In this document: positions 53,600 through 62,795 of the stretch, in pieces
Position numbering within the stretch: the first letter of the stretch is position 1
How the letters are laid out: the number at the start of each line of letters is the position of its first letter
NCBI RefSeq assembly: GCF_000373265.1
Contig: NZ_KB890767.1
Span: forward strand, 248,001-312,000
From: Pontibacter roseus DSM 17521
GTDB lineage: Bacteria; Bacteroidota; Bacteroidia; Cytophagales; Hymenobacteraceae
Direction: 5' to 3'
Length of the DNA: 64,000 bases
The notes under the pieces: model-generated
Databases searched by the model: none
What the model was told of the DNA's origin: nothing
What the model saw: only the letters and a program-made list of their open reading frames with translations
Translations under genes and position numbers: made by a program

Positions 53600-53607
53600 T
53601 AGCTTTG
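53600..53607 (+). promoter_or_regulatory. Candidate -7 box for the secreted protein gene
   Basis: TAGCTTTG fits TAnnTTTG, 15 bp before the start at 53622, which implies a short leader. No -33 TTTG at normal distance. Confidence 0.4.
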
Positions 53608-53621
53608 CTCTACCGAAACCT

Positions 53622-54176
53622 ATGAACATGCGTTATCTAGCCTTCCTAGCTATTATCCTGATTGCCGGCGTAGCCCTTGCCGACACCAAACTGAAGAAAA
53701 CACAGATTACCAAGGAAATCACCGTAATGCTGCCGCGCGATTTTACGCCGCTGCCTGACGACGGCATCGCCCGTAAATACCCCGCTGCCAACAAGCCCGT
53801 GGCCGTGTACAGCAGCCCCAATGGGCAGGTAGACTTCAGCATGACGCAGAAAAGGTCCCAGTTTGGACCTCAAGATTTGAACATGCTGCGCGACGTTTAC
53901 AAGGCCAACCTGCTGGAGCGTTTCACTAAAGTCGATTTCATACGCGACGAGGTGACAGAAATCAAAGGCAAGAACTACATCGTGTTTGAGTTCGTCTCCG
54001 TGATGGCAGATGAGCGCAAGAGCAGCAACCTGGCGCCCGTGCAGAAGTACAGCATCATGCAATACACCATACAGGGCAACCAACTCATGGTGTTCTCGAT
54101 GCACCTTCCTTTTGCCATGAAGAACGACTGGCAAAAGACAGCCCGCGAAGTTATGGGCTCTGTCAACATCAAATAA
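53622..54176 (+). CDS. Exported protein of unknown function
   Basis: 184 residues with a signal peptide (YLAFLAIILIAGVALA, cut near Ala20). The mature part is a single alpha/beta domain with a long amphipathic pattern; YSSPNGQVDFSMTQKRSQF and KNYIVFEFVSVM recall the PsbP/DcrB-type fold, but this is a weak resemblance. No catalytic residues or cofactors can be named. Followed by a terminator; probably monocistronic. Confidence 0.7.
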   Translation: MNMRYLAFLAIILIAGVALADTKLKKTQITKEITVMLPRDFTPLPDDGIARKYPAANKPVAVYSSPNGQVDFSMTQKRSQFGPQDLNMLRDVYKANLLERFTKVDFIRDEVTEIKGKNYIVFEFVSVMADERKSSNLAPVQKYSIMQYTIQGNQLMVFSMHLPFAMKNDWQKTAREVMGSVNIK

Positions 54177-54196
54177 GTGATTGCACCTCTCCAGTT

Positions 54197-54226
54197 AAGC
54201 CTCTCCTTTTGCGGAGGGGCTTTTTT
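54197..54226 (+). terminator. Terminator after the exported protein gene
   Basis: Stem AAGCCTCTCC (54197-54206) with GGAGGGGCTT (54213-54222), one G-T pair, followed by a T tract. Confidence 0.75.
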
Positions 54227-54295
54227 ATGTAACTTGAGTAAAGGTTCGCAAGTGCAGCCTTTTTTGAATTTCATTTACCATACCTGAACAGCAAC

Positions 54296-54745
54296 GTGGA
54301 CTTTCTATCAATACACAGCGACGAGCATTTTATGCAGGAGGCTTTCCGACAGGCGAAGTATGCGTTTGAGGAAGGCGAGATACCGATTGGCGCCGTCATC
54401 GTGAGCAACAACCGCATCATAGCCAAAGCCTATAACCAAACCGAGAAACTCAACGATGTGACGGCCCATGCCGAGATGCTGGCCCTCACGGCTGCAGCCG
54501 AGTACCTGGGCAACAAATACCTCAACGACTGCACCATGTATGTGACGGTGGAGCCTTGCGTGATGTGCGCCGGCGCCAGCTACTGGGCGCAGCTCAAGCG
54601 GGTGGTATACGGAGCCCCTGAGCCCAAGCGTGGCTACCGCCGGGTGGGCAACCTGCTGCACCCTAAGACAGAAATGGTCAGTGGCATCATGGCACAGGAG
54701 TGCGCCGAACTGATGGCTTCCTTCTTTGCGGGTAAAAGAAATTGA
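54296..54745 (+). CDS. tadA: tRNA-specific adenosine deaminase TadA (nucleoside deaminase)
   Basis: 149 residues, GTG start at 54296. Deaminates A34 to inosine in tRNA-Arg. Zinc site HAE (58-60) and PCVMC (Cys88, Cys91) with catalytic Glu60; RRVGNLLHP near the C-terminus is as in TadA of Bacteroidota. Guanine or cytosine deaminase paralogues are a lesser possibility because the zinc motif is shared. Its 3' end holds the -33 element of the sod promoter. Confidence 0.88.
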   Translation: MDFLSIHSDEHFMQEAFRQAKYAFEEGEIPIGAVIVSNNRIIAKAYNQTEKLNDVTAHAEMLALTAAAEYLGNKYLNDCTMYVTVEPCVMCAGASYWAQLKRVVYGAPEPKRGYRRVGNLLHPKTEMVSGIMAQECAELMASFFAGKRN

Positions 54746-54754
54746 GTAACTTTG
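54725..54754 (+). promoter_or_regulatory. Promoter of the superoxide dismutase gene
   Basis: TTTG (54725-54728) and TAACTTTG (54747-54754) are 18 bp apart, fitting the Bacteroidota consensus. The -33 box is inside tadA and the -7 box straddles just past its stop, 79 bp before the sod ATG. Confidence 0.65.
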
Positions 54755-54832
54755 AAACTAACACTTTGGTCGCATAGTACACCCTAGCAACTGTCGCTAT
54801 GCAATTTTGTAACATATAAACTACATAAAACT

Positions 54833-55441
54833 ATGGCTTTCGAACTACCGAAACTACCTTATTCTTACGACGCGCTCGAGCCGCACATCGATGCCCGCAC
54901 CATGGAAATCCACCATACGAAGCACCACCAGGCCTATACCGACAACCTGAACAAGGCGATTGCAGGCACCGAACTGGAAGGAAAATCCATTGAGGAGATT
55001 TTCACCAGCTTCAGCGGCGACAACAAAGCGGTTCGCAACAACGGCGGCGGCTATTACAACCACAACCTGTTCTGGGAAATCCTTTCTCCGAACGGCGGTG
55101 GCCAGCCAAGCGGTGAGTTAGCCGATGCCATCAATGAGACGTTTGGCTCATTTGACCAGATGAAAGAGAAGTTCAACGCCGCCGCCGCGACTCGCTTTGG
55201 CTCTGGCTGGGCCTGGCTGTGTGTAGCCGGTGGCAAGCTGGAAATCTGCTCTACACCAAATCAGGACAACCCACTGATGCCTTTCGCGGAAGGCTGCGCT
55301 GGCATGCCAATTCTGGGTCTGGACGTATGGGAGCACGCCTACTACCTCAACTACCAGAACCGTCGCCCAGACTACATCAATGCGTTCTGGAACGTGGTGA
55401 ACTGGGAGGAAGTGACCCGTCGCTACAACGAAGCGAAGTAA
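54833..55441 (+). CDS. sodA: Superoxide dismutase, Fe/Mn family
   Basis: 202 residues, cytoplasmic. Metal ligands: His27 ([12 protein letters not shown]), a His in NHNLFWEIL, and Asp/His in [28 protein letters not shown] is the family block near the metal. The residue pattern does not let me decide Fe from Mn by eye. No leader peptide. Followed by a terminator. Confidence 0.96.
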   Translation: MAFELPKLPYSYDALEPHIDARTMEIHHTKHHQAYTDNLNKAIAGTELEGKSIEEIFTSFSGDNKAVRNNGGGYYNHNLFWEILSPNGGGQPSGELADAINETFGSFDQMKEKFNAAAATRFGSGWAWLCVAGGKLEICSTPNQDNPLMPFAEGCAGMPILGLDVWEHAYYLNYQNRRPDYINAFWNVVNWEEVTRRYNEAK

Positions 55442-55461
55442 GGTATAGCCTGAAACATTAA

Positions 55462-55499
55462 AAAATGCCCTTCCGGAGACGGCGGGGCATTTTGTTTTA
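55462..55499 (+). terminator. Terminator of sodA
   Basis: Stem AAAATGCCC (55462-55470) with GGGCATTTT (55485-55493), inner CCG/CGG pairs possible, followed by GTTTTAT. Confidence 0.75.
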
Positions 55500-55613
55500 T
55501 GGTGGCTTTTGTGGCGGTTGCTATACCTACGAAAGCAATTCTTTCAGAAACATGTATGCGCTACAGCTTTAAAGACACTCGCGGGAGCTGCACACGACAC
55601 GAGGTATGCGGCG

Positions 55614-57839
55614 TTACTTCTGAGCCACCTGTTGCTTTGCTTTGTAGGCCTCCACGCCCGCATCCAAGAACTTGACGAAGTTCTCCACGCTTAGGTCGTA
55701 AGCGATGGGCTGCACCAGCATGTTCTCGTTCTCGTCCATCAGCACATAATACGGCTGGGCGTTCACATTGAACTTGGTTATCTGGTAGTCAGCGTACTTC
55801 TTGCCGATGGTTTTCTTCTCTTTGCCATCGTAGGAACTGGTATACCACTCACTTTGCGGCAGCTCTGTCCGGTCATCCACGTATAGGGCAGCAATCACGT
55901 AATCTTCCTGCAGGCGCTTGAGCACTTCCGGGTGCGACCACACGTTGGCCTCCATCTCGCGGCAGTTCACGCAGCCGTGCCCCGTGAAGTCAATGAAAAT
56001 CGGCTTGCCTTGCTCAGCAGCGCAACGCTTTGCCTGCTCCAAATCAAAGTAGCCTTGCAGGCCATGCGGCAGGTGCAGGAAATCGGCGTATTTAGGCGTC
56101 TCGCACAGCTGATTGGAGGCTACTGTAGTGGCGGCGCTTCCTCCACTGTTCCCCTGCCGCACGATGGAATTCAGGTCAAAATCGTGGGTAGACTGCGGCG
56201 GCAGGTACCCAGACAGGGCCTTGAGCGGAGCACCAAACAAACCCGGTATCATGTACACCACAAAACCAAAGGTAGCGATGGCCAGCATCAGACGCGGCAC
56301 GCTGATGTGCTTCACATCCGAGTCATGCGAGAACTTGAGCTTGCCCAGCAGGTAGAAGCCCATCAGCGTGAAGATGACAATCCAGAGGGCCAGGTATACC
56401 TCACGGTCCAGTATGCCCCAGTGGTAAACCTGGTCGGCAATGCTCAGGAACTTGAGCGCCAGCGCCAGTTCAATGAAGCCCAACACCACCTTCACGGAGT
56501 TTAGCCAGCCGCCGGACTTGGGCAGGCTGTTGAGCCAGGATGGGAAAATAGCAAATAAGGTAAAGGGGAGCGCAAAGGCCAGGGAGAAGCCAAACATCCC
56601 CACCACCGGACGCACCGTCTCACCGCCGGCAGAGGCCACCAATATACTGCCTACAATGGGGCCGGTACAGGAGAAAGACACCAGCACCAGCGTGAAGGCC
56701 ATGAAGAAAACACCAATAATGCCTCCTTTATCCGCCTGAGCATCCACTTTGGTGAGAAAGGAACTGGGCAGCGTGATTTCGAACATACCGAAGAAGGACA
56801 TGGCGAAGATGATGAACACCGCGAAGAAAATCAGGTTGGGCAGCCAGTGCGTGCTGATGAAGTTGGCTCCGTCGGCCCCGAACAGCTTCGCCACGATGGT
56901 ACCCACCAAGGTATAGATGGCAATGATGGAAAACCCATAGAGCAGCGCTTTGAAGATAGCCTGCCCGCGGGTGGCGCTGCCGCTCGTGAAGAAGCTCACC
57001 GTCATCGGAATCATAGGAAAGACGCAGGGCGTGAGCAGGGCGCCCAAGCCAAACACAAAAGCCACCAGCATGAAGGTCCACAGGCTTTCGGCCTCTCCGG
57101 TAGCACCGCTATCGCCCGTGATAGCCGGTGTTACCACATCGTTTGTCGCCGCGGCCGTATCGCTGAAGGGAGCCGCATCCAGTGAGTCTTCAGCTAGAAG
57201 CGATGTGTCCTCGCGTACGTCTTGCGGCAGCGAGGTATCCAAGCCATCGGGTGCGGAGGCCTGTGTGGTGGCTTGCTTAGGCGCCTTCTCTATGGCGGAG
57301 GAAGAAGCATCGACGGGGGCATTGGCTGGTGAGGTGACCGCGCCTGTGGCAGCCGTTACCTTGATTTGGGAGTTGGTGAAGCTGAATTCATCATCAAACG
57401 GAATGCACTTGCCGTCGATGTCGGTGCATACCTGGTACTCGTAGGTTCCTTTCACCTCCAGGTTGGGCTGCAGCACCTTTACCTTCTGCCGGAACTGGGC
57501 TGTACCCACAAAGTAGGTATACTCTCCTTCCCAGAGCTCATCGTACTTCTTCTTCGGGTTGACTGGCTTTGTCTTGCCCACTAGTTGGTAGGACGGGTGC
57601 TTGGCGAACTTGAACTCGGTGACCATGGGTCCCAGGTCCGGGTCGAAGTCGGTAGAGTACAAGTACCAGTCCTTGTCAATCTTCACGTTGAAAATCAATT
57701 CGACCTCCTCGCCTACTGCCACCTCTTTCTTGGAGACGTCGTAGCTCCAGGAGGCTGGTTTCAGCACCTGGGCCTGCGCAGCAGCGGCCATCAGCACCAG
57801 GAACAGGACGGAGAGCAATTGCCTCAGGTTATTTCTCAT
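55614..57839 (-). CDS. DsbD-like thiol:disulfide interchange protein
   Basis: 741 residues. Signal peptide (LLSVLFLVLMAAAAQAQ), an N-terminal immunoglobulin-like DsbD alpha domain (to about 150), a low-complexity Ser/Ala/Asp linker (about 160-230), eight-TM CcdA-type core (GLGALLTPCVFPMIPMTVSFF and VSFSCTGPIVGS) and a C-terminal thioredoxin domain with Cys623-Val-Asn-Cys626 (HGCVNCREME). It carries electrons from cytoplasmic thioredoxin to periplasmic disulfide isomerases or cytochrome c maturation. The N-terminal domain is fused in the same chain, as in E. coli DsbD. Monocistronic. Confidence 0.93.
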   Translation of the reverse strand: MRNNLRQLLSVLFLVLMAAAAQAQVLKPASWSYDVSKKEVAVGEEVELIFNVKIDKDWYLYSTDFDPDLGPMVTEFKFAKHPSYQLVGKTKPVNPKKKYDELWEGEYTYFVGTAQFRQKVKVLQPNLEVKGTYEYQVCTDIDGKCIPFDDEFSFTNSQIKVTAATGAVTSPANAPVDASSSAIEKAPKQATTQASAPDGLDTSLPQDVREDTSLLAEDSLDAAPFSDTAAATNDVVTPAITGDSGATGEAESLWTFMLVAFVFGLGALLTPCVFPMIPMTVSFFTSGSATRGQAIFKALLYGFSIIAIYTLVGTIVAKLFGADGANFISTHWLPNLIFFAVFIIFAMSFFGMFEITLPSSFLTKVDAQADKGGIIGVFFMAFTLVLVSFSCTGPIVGSILVASAGGETVRPVVGMFGFSLAFALPFTLFAIFPSWLNSLPKSGGWLNSVKVVLGFIELALALKFLSIADQVYHWGILDREVYLALWIVIFTLMGFYLLGKLKFSHDSDVKHISVPRLMLAIATFGFVVYMIPGLFGAPLKALSGYLPPQSTHDFDLNSIVRQGNSGGSAATTVASNQLCETPKYADFLHLPHGLQGYFDLEQAKRCAAEQGKPIFIDFTGHGCVNCREMEANVWSHPEVLKRLQEDYVIAALYVDDRTELPQSEWYTSSYDGKEKKTIGKKYADYQITKFNVNAQPYYVLMDENENMLVQPIAYDLSVENFVKFLDAGVEAYKAKQQVAQK

Positions 57840-57939
57840 AGGGTGTTCATCATTTAGGTATGGGTGAGCCTGTTAACGGCTGCACCGGCTCGCGGACAGA
57901 CTGTTGCGCTCCAACAACTTGTCCTTGTTTTGCGCGTCA

Positions 57940-57947
57940 CAAAAGTA
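57940..57947 (-). promoter_or_regulatory. Candidate -7 box for the DsbD-like gene
   Basis: On the minus strand TACTTTTG fits TAnnTTTG, about 100 bp before the ATG at 57839. It is the same octamer as ahead of aspS. Confidence 0.4.
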
Positions 57948-58300
57948 GGCAATTTTAATCGAAAGCGACAGTCGTCTGCCTATACCTTCCCTTTTCTGAA
58001 GACATAAAACAGGCTGCCGCCTTCCAATGTTCATCCTGCCGCTATAGATAACACACCGCCCCGCGCTCTGGTTTCTTCGTGTTTCAACTGCATCACCTCT
58101 CATCCTCTATACCTCCTGCTCCTCCTTACGGCCTGTACACACCGTATGCTTGCCTACTAAGCCATTGAAAATCAGCATCAGTCCGTTCACCCTCTGTTTG
58201 GAGCTGTTCACGAACTAGGAGAAAGATATCCTTTGCTATCGGAATTAATAAGCCTTTCTTTGTGTATATTTTCTACAGGATTAATTATACAACCTAAACT
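57948..58300. other. Intergenic region DsbD-like gene / small orphan gene
   Basis: 353 bp without a supported ORF. It holds CTATACCT copies near 57979 and 58109. I see no other structure. Confidence 0.4.
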
Positions 58301-58612
58301 ATGAACCCAAACTTTCAGCCACAAGAAACAACGACCCTTAAAACAGAATGCGGGAAGGAGTTTGGCCACTCGTTCAAGGCCATCAAGCTGGTGCGCGACG
58401 AGCAGCACAACTTCCATATCGTATATAAGACATTCTCTAACGAGTACATCTACTCTTTTTGCAATCCCTTCCAGGACACTTCCTCAGCGCATCCATACAA
58501 GTTGATATCGGAAGAGCAGGCCAAGGCTATTTTCCTAAACCGCCTGTCCCCTGCCAATGCCCGCGAGTTGTTTAGCACCGCCCAGGCACCTACTATGCGT
58601 GTTCTTTCCTGA
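58301..58612 (+). CDS. Small cytoplasmic protein of unknown function
   Basis: 103 residues, no signal or TM. Moderately hydrophilic with aromatic-rich KTFSNEYIYSFCNPFQ in the middle. Not recognised. It is taken as real because the frame has normal codon composition, is preceded by a long gene-free region and is followed 18 bp downstream by a perfect terminator hairpin. Confidence 0.6.
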   Translation: MNPNFQPQETTTLKTECGKEFGHSFKAIKLVRDEQHNFHIVYKTFSNEYIYSFCNPFQDTSSAHPYKLISEEQAKAIFLNRLSPANARELFSTAQAPTMRVLS

Positions 58613-58630
58613 AACCTGAGAAGTGTTTGA

Positions 58631-58668
58631 CAAGAAAAGGTGCCTTGCGGCACCTTTTCTTGTTTACG
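58631..58668 (+). terminator. Terminator of the small orphan gene
   Basis: Perfect 14-bp stem CAAGAAAAGGTGCC (58631-58644) with 58649-58662, loop TTGC, then TTTAC. Confidence 0.82.
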
Positions 58669-58819
58669 GGCAGGTATAGGCCACAGCTTTCTATGGTAGG
58701 TAAAAGGTGCTATTGTGGCTTCCGGGAGGTATTCTGCCGCGCAGGCTATACATATATAGCAAAAGCACGTATTTTAAGTTAATTTTACGCCGCAGGTAGC
58801 AAAACTGCTGAGATACTCT

Positions 58820-60151
58820 ATGATTCTGAACATCTTACTCACTATCTTCCTGGTATTACTCAACGGTTTCTTTGTCGCCGCGGAATTTGCCATCGTCAAG
58901 GTCCGGTCCTCCCAGATTGAACTGCGCGCGCAGGCAGGCAGTTCTATGGCCCGCATGGCCCAGCACATGCTCACCCACCTCGACGCCTACCTCTCGGCCA
59001 CGCAGCTGGGTATAACGCTGGCCTCACTGGGCTTGGGTTGGATAGGCGAGAGCGTGGTATCACAGATTGTCATCAACATAATGGAGCTCTTTGGCTTCAG
59101 GGGAGGCGAGGAACTGGCGCATCGCATCGCGCTGCCTATCTCCTTTGCCATCATCACGGTGCTGCACATCGTGTTTGGTGAGCTGGCGCCTAAATCGCTG
59201 GCCATTCAGCGCTCCGAGGCCACTACCTTGGCTATTACCCTGCCACTTCGTTTCTTCTACTATCTCTTCCGCCCGTTTATCTGGCTGCTGAACGGCTTTG
59301 CCAACCTGGTGCTACGCACCATGGGCATACGGCCCGTGCACGGCTCTGAGGTACACTCTGCGGAGGAGCTGCGCCTCCTGTTTGAGCAGAGCGCCGAAGG
59401 TGGGGTGTTGGTGGACTCGCAGCATGAGCTGCTGGAGAACGTGTTTGAGTTCAACGAGCGCATGGTGAAGCAGATTATGGTGCCCCGCACGCGTATGGTG
59501 GCCATTGATGTGAACATCGCCGAGGATGAGCTGATGGAGATTATTTTTGAGGAGGGCTATTCGCGCCTGCCCGTGTACAATGGCTCTATCGATAACATTG
59601 TGGGGGTGCTGTATGTAAAGGATATCCTGAGTATGATGCGCCTGAATGAGCCGATTATCATTGAGAAACTGATGCGTGCGGCCTACTTTGTGCCAGAGAC
59701 GAAGAAAATAAACCGCCTGTTGCAGCAGTTCCAGCGCCGCCACATGCACATGGCTATCGTGACGGATGAGTTTGGAGGGGTGTCAGGTATAGCGACCATC
59801 GAAGACATCATTGAAGAACTGGTGGGCGAGATACAGGACGAATACGACGAGGAGGCCCCTATTGTGGAGCGCCTCAGCGACTTTGAGTACAGGGTGAACG
59901 GTGGCGCCAACGTATCGGATGCGAATGACTACCTGCCTTTCCCGCTGCCGGAAGGCGAAGACTACGAGACTGTGGGCGGATTCGTGACGATGGTGTACGG
60001 CCACATACCCGAGGATTTGAACGAGCTGTCTGACTTCAATGAGTACGAGATACGCGTGCTGGAGAAATCGGACAGACGAGTGGAATGGGTGCTTTTCAAG
60101 GTGAAGGAGGAGTTCCACGCCAGTATTTCACCACAGACCACAGACCTATGA
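58820..60151 (+). CDS. CorC/hemolysin family membrane protein (CNNM + CBS + CorC_HlyC)
   Basis: 443 residues. N-terminal CNNM transmembrane domain (DUF21; LLNGFFVAAEFAIVKVRSSQI, about four helices), two CBS domains (about 205-330, KQIMVPRTRMVAID and EEGYSRLPVYNGSIDNIVGVLYVKD), the VTDEFGGVSGIATIEDIIEELVGEI block, and a C-terminal CorC_HlyC domain. Related proteins mediate Mg2+ or Co2+ efflux or its control. The stop codon overlaps the ATG of a hemerythrin gene (ATGA), so translation is coupled. Confidence 0.93.
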   Translation: MILNILLTIFLVLLNGFFVAAEFAIVKVRSSQIELRAQAGSSMARMAQHMLTHLDAYLSATQLGITLASLGLGWIGESVVSQIVINIMELFGFRGGEELAHRIALPISFAIITVLHIVFGELAPKSLAIQRSEATTLAITLPLRFFYYLFRPFIWLLNGFANLVLRTMGIRPVHGSEVHSAEELRLLFEQSAEGGVLVDSQHELLENVFEFNERMVKQIMVPRTRMVAIDVNIAEDELMEIIFEEGYSRLPVYNGSIDNIVGVLYVKDILSMMRLNEPIIIEKLMRAAYFVPETKKINRLLQQFQRRHMHMAIVTDEFGGVSGIATIEDIIEELVGEIQDEYDEEAPIVERLSDFEYRVNGGANVSDANDYLPFPLPEGEDYETVGGFVTMVYGHIPEDLNELSDFNEYEIRVLEKSDRRVEWVLFKVKEEFHASISPQTTDL

Positions 60152-60603
60152 AGCGGCACGACAGCCTGATTCCCCTCTCCCGGCAGCACCACGGCGGACT
60201 CCTGACGGCCAGGCTGCTGCAGCACGGTGCCCCGCCTTACAAAGGCATGCCCGAGTCGGTAGACGGCAAGTTGGCTTACCTGCTTCAGTTCTGGGAAGAG
60301 CACCTGCAACCGCATTTCACGTTGGAAGAGGCCACGGTTTTCAAAACAGCCAAGGTCGCAGCGCCCCATTTAGCGCGACAGGCCGAAGGTTTGGAAGCGG
60401 AGCACCGGCAGCTGAAACAGCTTATCCTGTCCTTACCCACAGCCCTTACTCCAGAACTGCCGACCCGTCTAGACGAAATTGGACGCCTGCTGGAGCAGCA
60501 CATCCGCACCGAGGAGCGGATTTTCTTCCAGATGCTGCAGGAAGAGCTCCCCGAGGAGACGCTGCAGCTCCTGAAGGAGCAGATTGAGCAGCACCTGCTC
60601 TAG
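60148..60603 (+). CDS. Hemerythrin domain-containing protein
   Basis: 151 residues from the ATG at 60148, preferred over an upstream in-frame start within the preceding gene. The four-helix pattern with iron-ligand candidates is visible: LSRQHHGGLL, EEHLQPHFTLEEATVF, EHRQLKQLI and LEQHIRTEERIFFQML (His and Glu in each). Such proteins bind O2 or protect against oxidants and nitric oxide; related DNA-repair RIC proteins have a different N-terminus. Overlaps the CorC-like gene by 4 bp. Confidence 0.88.
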   Translation: MKRHDSLIPLSRQHHGGLLTARLLQHGAPPYKGMPESVDGKLAYLLQFWEEHLQPHFTLEEATVFKTAKVAAPHLARQAEGLEAEHRQLKQLILSLPTALTPELPTRLDEIGRLLEQHIRTEERIFFQMLQEELPEETLQLLKEQIEQHLL

Positions 60604-60604
60604 G

Positions 60605-61126
60605 CTATACCTCCTGCCCCGTAAACCAGCCGCTGTACATCACATAGTTGTTGGCTACTTTGTCCAAACCATATATCTGCTCCTGGCTCAGCTGCTTCAC
60701 CTTTTTGGCAGGTATACCCGCGTAGATGTAGCCTGACTCACATACGGTTTTCTCCAGTACAATGGCCCCTGCCGCCACAATGCAGTTCTTCTGCACCAGC
60801 GCGTTGTCCATCACGATGGCCCCCATACCTATGAGCACATTATCCTCCACAGTGCAGCCATGCACAATAGCGTTGTGCCCGATGGACACGTTACTGCCAA
60901 TAGTGGTAGCGGCTTTCTGGTACGTGCAGTGGATGACGGCGCCATCCTGAATGTTGGTCTTGTTGCCAATACGTATGGCGTTCACATCACCGCGGATAAC
61001 GGCATTGAACCACACAGAGCAGGCGTTTCCGAGTACCACATCCCCTACAATGGTGGCGTTCTCCGCCACAAAACAGTCATCGCCCATCTTCGGGGCTATA
61101 CCTTTCACAGGAAGTATTACAGGCAT
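60605..61126 (-). CDS. Gamma carbonic anhydrase family protein (left-handed beta-helix)
   Basis: 173 residues. Hexapeptide-repeat beta-helix (FVAENATIVGDVVLGNACSVWFNAVIRGDV then VSIGHNAIVHGCTVEDNVLIGMGAIVMDNALV). Zinc-ligand His residues appear in VIHCTYQ and IGHNAIVHG. The family includes gamma-carbonic anhydrases and related PaaY/YrdA proteins, and activity cannot be decided from the sequence. Convergent to the hemerythrin gene with stops 1 bp apart. Its leader contains the AACTTCTAAACTCTC repeat. Confidence 0.9.
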   Translation of the reverse strand: MPVILPVKGIAPKMGDDCFVAENATIVGDVVLGNACSVWFNAVIRGDVNAIRIGNKTNIQDGAVIHCTYQKAATTIGSNVSIGHNAIVHGCTVEDNVLIGMGAIVMDNALVQKNCIVAAGAIVLEKTVCESGYIYAGIPAKKVKQLSQEQIYGLDKVANNYVMYSGWFTGQEV

Positions 61127-61236
61127 ATTCTGGATTTGAGAGTTTAGAAGTTAGAGAGTTCTAGCATGGCTGCATCTCACAGGCACCTAAAGGGTATGCG
61201 TAAAATTAAATTACAACAATTCAGCAATTCAAACAA

Positions 61237-62214
61237 TTAAATCATCCTTTTCCAGGTGCCTTTGTGCAGGTTGTATTTGAGGGTGCTGGGCAAGGCCTTC
61301 CAGAAGTATTTGTTCACTTCTACGGCAAAGCTGGGCTGCATGTAGCAGTTGATGGTGCAGCCTTCGCACTCCGGCAGCCTCCCCTCCTGCTGCTTGAGCG
61401 CCTCCACCTCCGGGCTCAAGTATAGCTCGCGCAGTTTGCCTTGTATGGAAAAGCTTTTTGCACCCAAGTGGTAACAGGGCAGCACCAGTTCGTTTTCCGG
61501 GGAGATGACCAGTGTGGTGCTAGCCGCTTTGCAGACCGGGTCATTCACATGGTTACCGCCGTCGCGGCGCAGCTGTACGAAGCCCTCATTCAGGTATACG
61601 CCTTTGCGTTTTCCGAAGTCGCTCAGGTATTTGAGTTCTTCCTCCGTCAGCTGCTCGCCCACAGCCACGGCATTGTATTCAAAGGCCGGGTTGATGATGA
61701 GCATGAGCTTGTTGGGCTGCGTGATGGTGCGGTATACCTCCTCCAGCTGGTCCAGGTTGTGCCGGAATACGGTAAACAGGATATCAGGGCGCTCTCCCAG
61801 CCGCCTGGCCACTTGTATCGACTCCATCACGAAATCATAGCAGGCCACACCCCGGCCGGCGTCGTGCTCCTCCTTATGGGCGGAGTCCAGCGAGAAGTGC
61901 AGCATGTCCACCTTGCCTTTCAGCCGTTCCGCCAGTTTGGGGTAGAGCATGCCGTTGGTGGTGAGGGTGGTGATGAAGCCCATGTCGTGCGCCATACCCA
62001 GGAACTGGTCTATCTGGCGGTGCAGCAGCGGCTCGCCGCCCGTGAAGTCAATGACCTGCACGCCCAGCCGCTTCAGGTCGCGCAGGTTCTGAGCCACGTC
62101 CTCTAGCGTGATGTAGGGCGAAGGCTTCTCCCAGATGTCGCAGAACGAGCACTTTGCGTTACAGCGGTAGGTAACGTAGTAGTTGCAAAGCACAGGTTTA
62201 CTGGTCAGGCGCAT
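61237..62214 (-). CDS. Radical SAM protein with SPASM-like C-terminus
   Basis: 325 residues. Radical SAM cluster motif CNAKCSFC (Cys18, Cys22, Cys25), then the GGEPLL SAM-binding motif. The C-terminal part has Cys in DPVCKAAST, LPCYHLG, and PECEGCTINCYMQ, as in SPASM-type auxiliary cluster domains. This resembles radical SAM proteins that modify peptides, or HpnH-like enzymes. No substrate peptide gene or partner is seen in the neighbourhood. The leader at 62239-62252 has the CATAATTCCTAATT repeat. Confidence 0.88.
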   Translation of the reverse strand: MRLTSKPVLCNYYVTYRCNAKCSFCDIWEKPSPYITLEDVAQNLRDLKRLGVQVIDFTGGEPLLHRQIDQFLGMAHDMGFITTLTTNGMLYPKLAERLKGKVDMLHFSLDSAHKEEHDAGRGVACYDFVMESIQVARRLGERPDILFTVFRHNLDQLEEVYRTITQPNKLMLIINPAFEYNAVAVGEQLTEEELKYLSDFGKRKGVYLNEGFVQLRRDGGNHVNDPVCKAASTTLVISPENELVLPCYHLGAKSFSIQGKLRELYLSPEVEALKQQEGRLPECEGCTINCYMQPSFAVEVNKYFWKALPSTLKYNLHKGTWKRMI

Positions 62215-62392
62215 CTTCTGGGGAAGTTAGGAATGCTAAATTAGGAATTATGGGTGAGTATATTTATCCTTAGTTGCTGATTGCTGCTCGTCTATTCTCA
62301 ATTGTTGTTTGATATTCGTTGGGTCACTACCTGCAGCATACCTGAAGATGAACGTAATACCTAACTTTCTAACTCCCAAACTCTGAACTTCC

Positions 62393-62788
62393 ATGGAAAG
62401 ACAGAACGTATCCTCCGGCGCCGTCTGGGAAGACATCATCGGGTATAGCCGTGCCGTGCGCATCGGCAACGTGGTGGAAGTGGCCGGCACTACCGCAACG
62501 CATGGAGACGAGATAATAGGGATAGGCAGCCCTTACGAACAGACCAAATACATCCTGCAGAAGATAGAAAGGGCGCTGCAGGAGGCGGGAGCTACGCTGC
62601 AAGACGTCATCCGCACCCGCATCTATGTGACTGATATCAGCCAATGGGAGGAAATAGGCCGCGCCCACGGGGAGTTCTTCCGCGAAATAAAACCGGCATC
62701 CACCATGGTGGAGGTAAAGGCGCTCATCCACCCGGAGCAGTTGGTGGAGATAGAGGCGACGGCGATAGTAGGAACGAAAGCTGGCTAA
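62393..62788 (+). CDS. RidA family protein
   Basis: 131 residues. YjgF/YER057c/UK114 fold: GNVVEVAGTT, QKIERALQEAGATLQDVIRTRIYVTDI and the C-terminal VEIEATAIVG. The conserved Arg in DVIRTRIYVTD is the substrate-binding Arg of reactive-enamine deaminases. Its ATG directly follows the AACTCCCAAACT leader repeat. Confidence 0.92.
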   Translation: MERQNVSSGAVWEDIIGYSRAVRIGNVVEVAGTTATHGDEIIGIGSPYEQTKYILQKIERALQEAGATLQDVIRTRIYVTDISQWEEIGRAHGEFFREIKPASTMVEVKALIHPEQLVEIEATAIVGTKAG

Positions 62789-62795
62789 ATGAAAA

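Larger units (their letters stand above)
6965..59793. repeat. Dispersed iterated decamer GCTATACCTG / CAGGTATAGC
   Basis: Exact decamers found by eye start at 6965, 11753, 12035, 12062, 13377, 16596, 18143, 20167, 22005, 23740, 52721 and 52962 (GCTATACCTG) and at 18135, 19325, 28400, 30849, 34708, 37153, 44992 and 59784 (CAGGTATAGC). About 62 matches to the octamer core CTATACCT/AGGTATAG and about 150 to the hexamer TATACC/GGTATA were counted by hand over the whole window. Both orientations occur, in genes and in gaps. The count is approximate. Confidence 0.85.
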
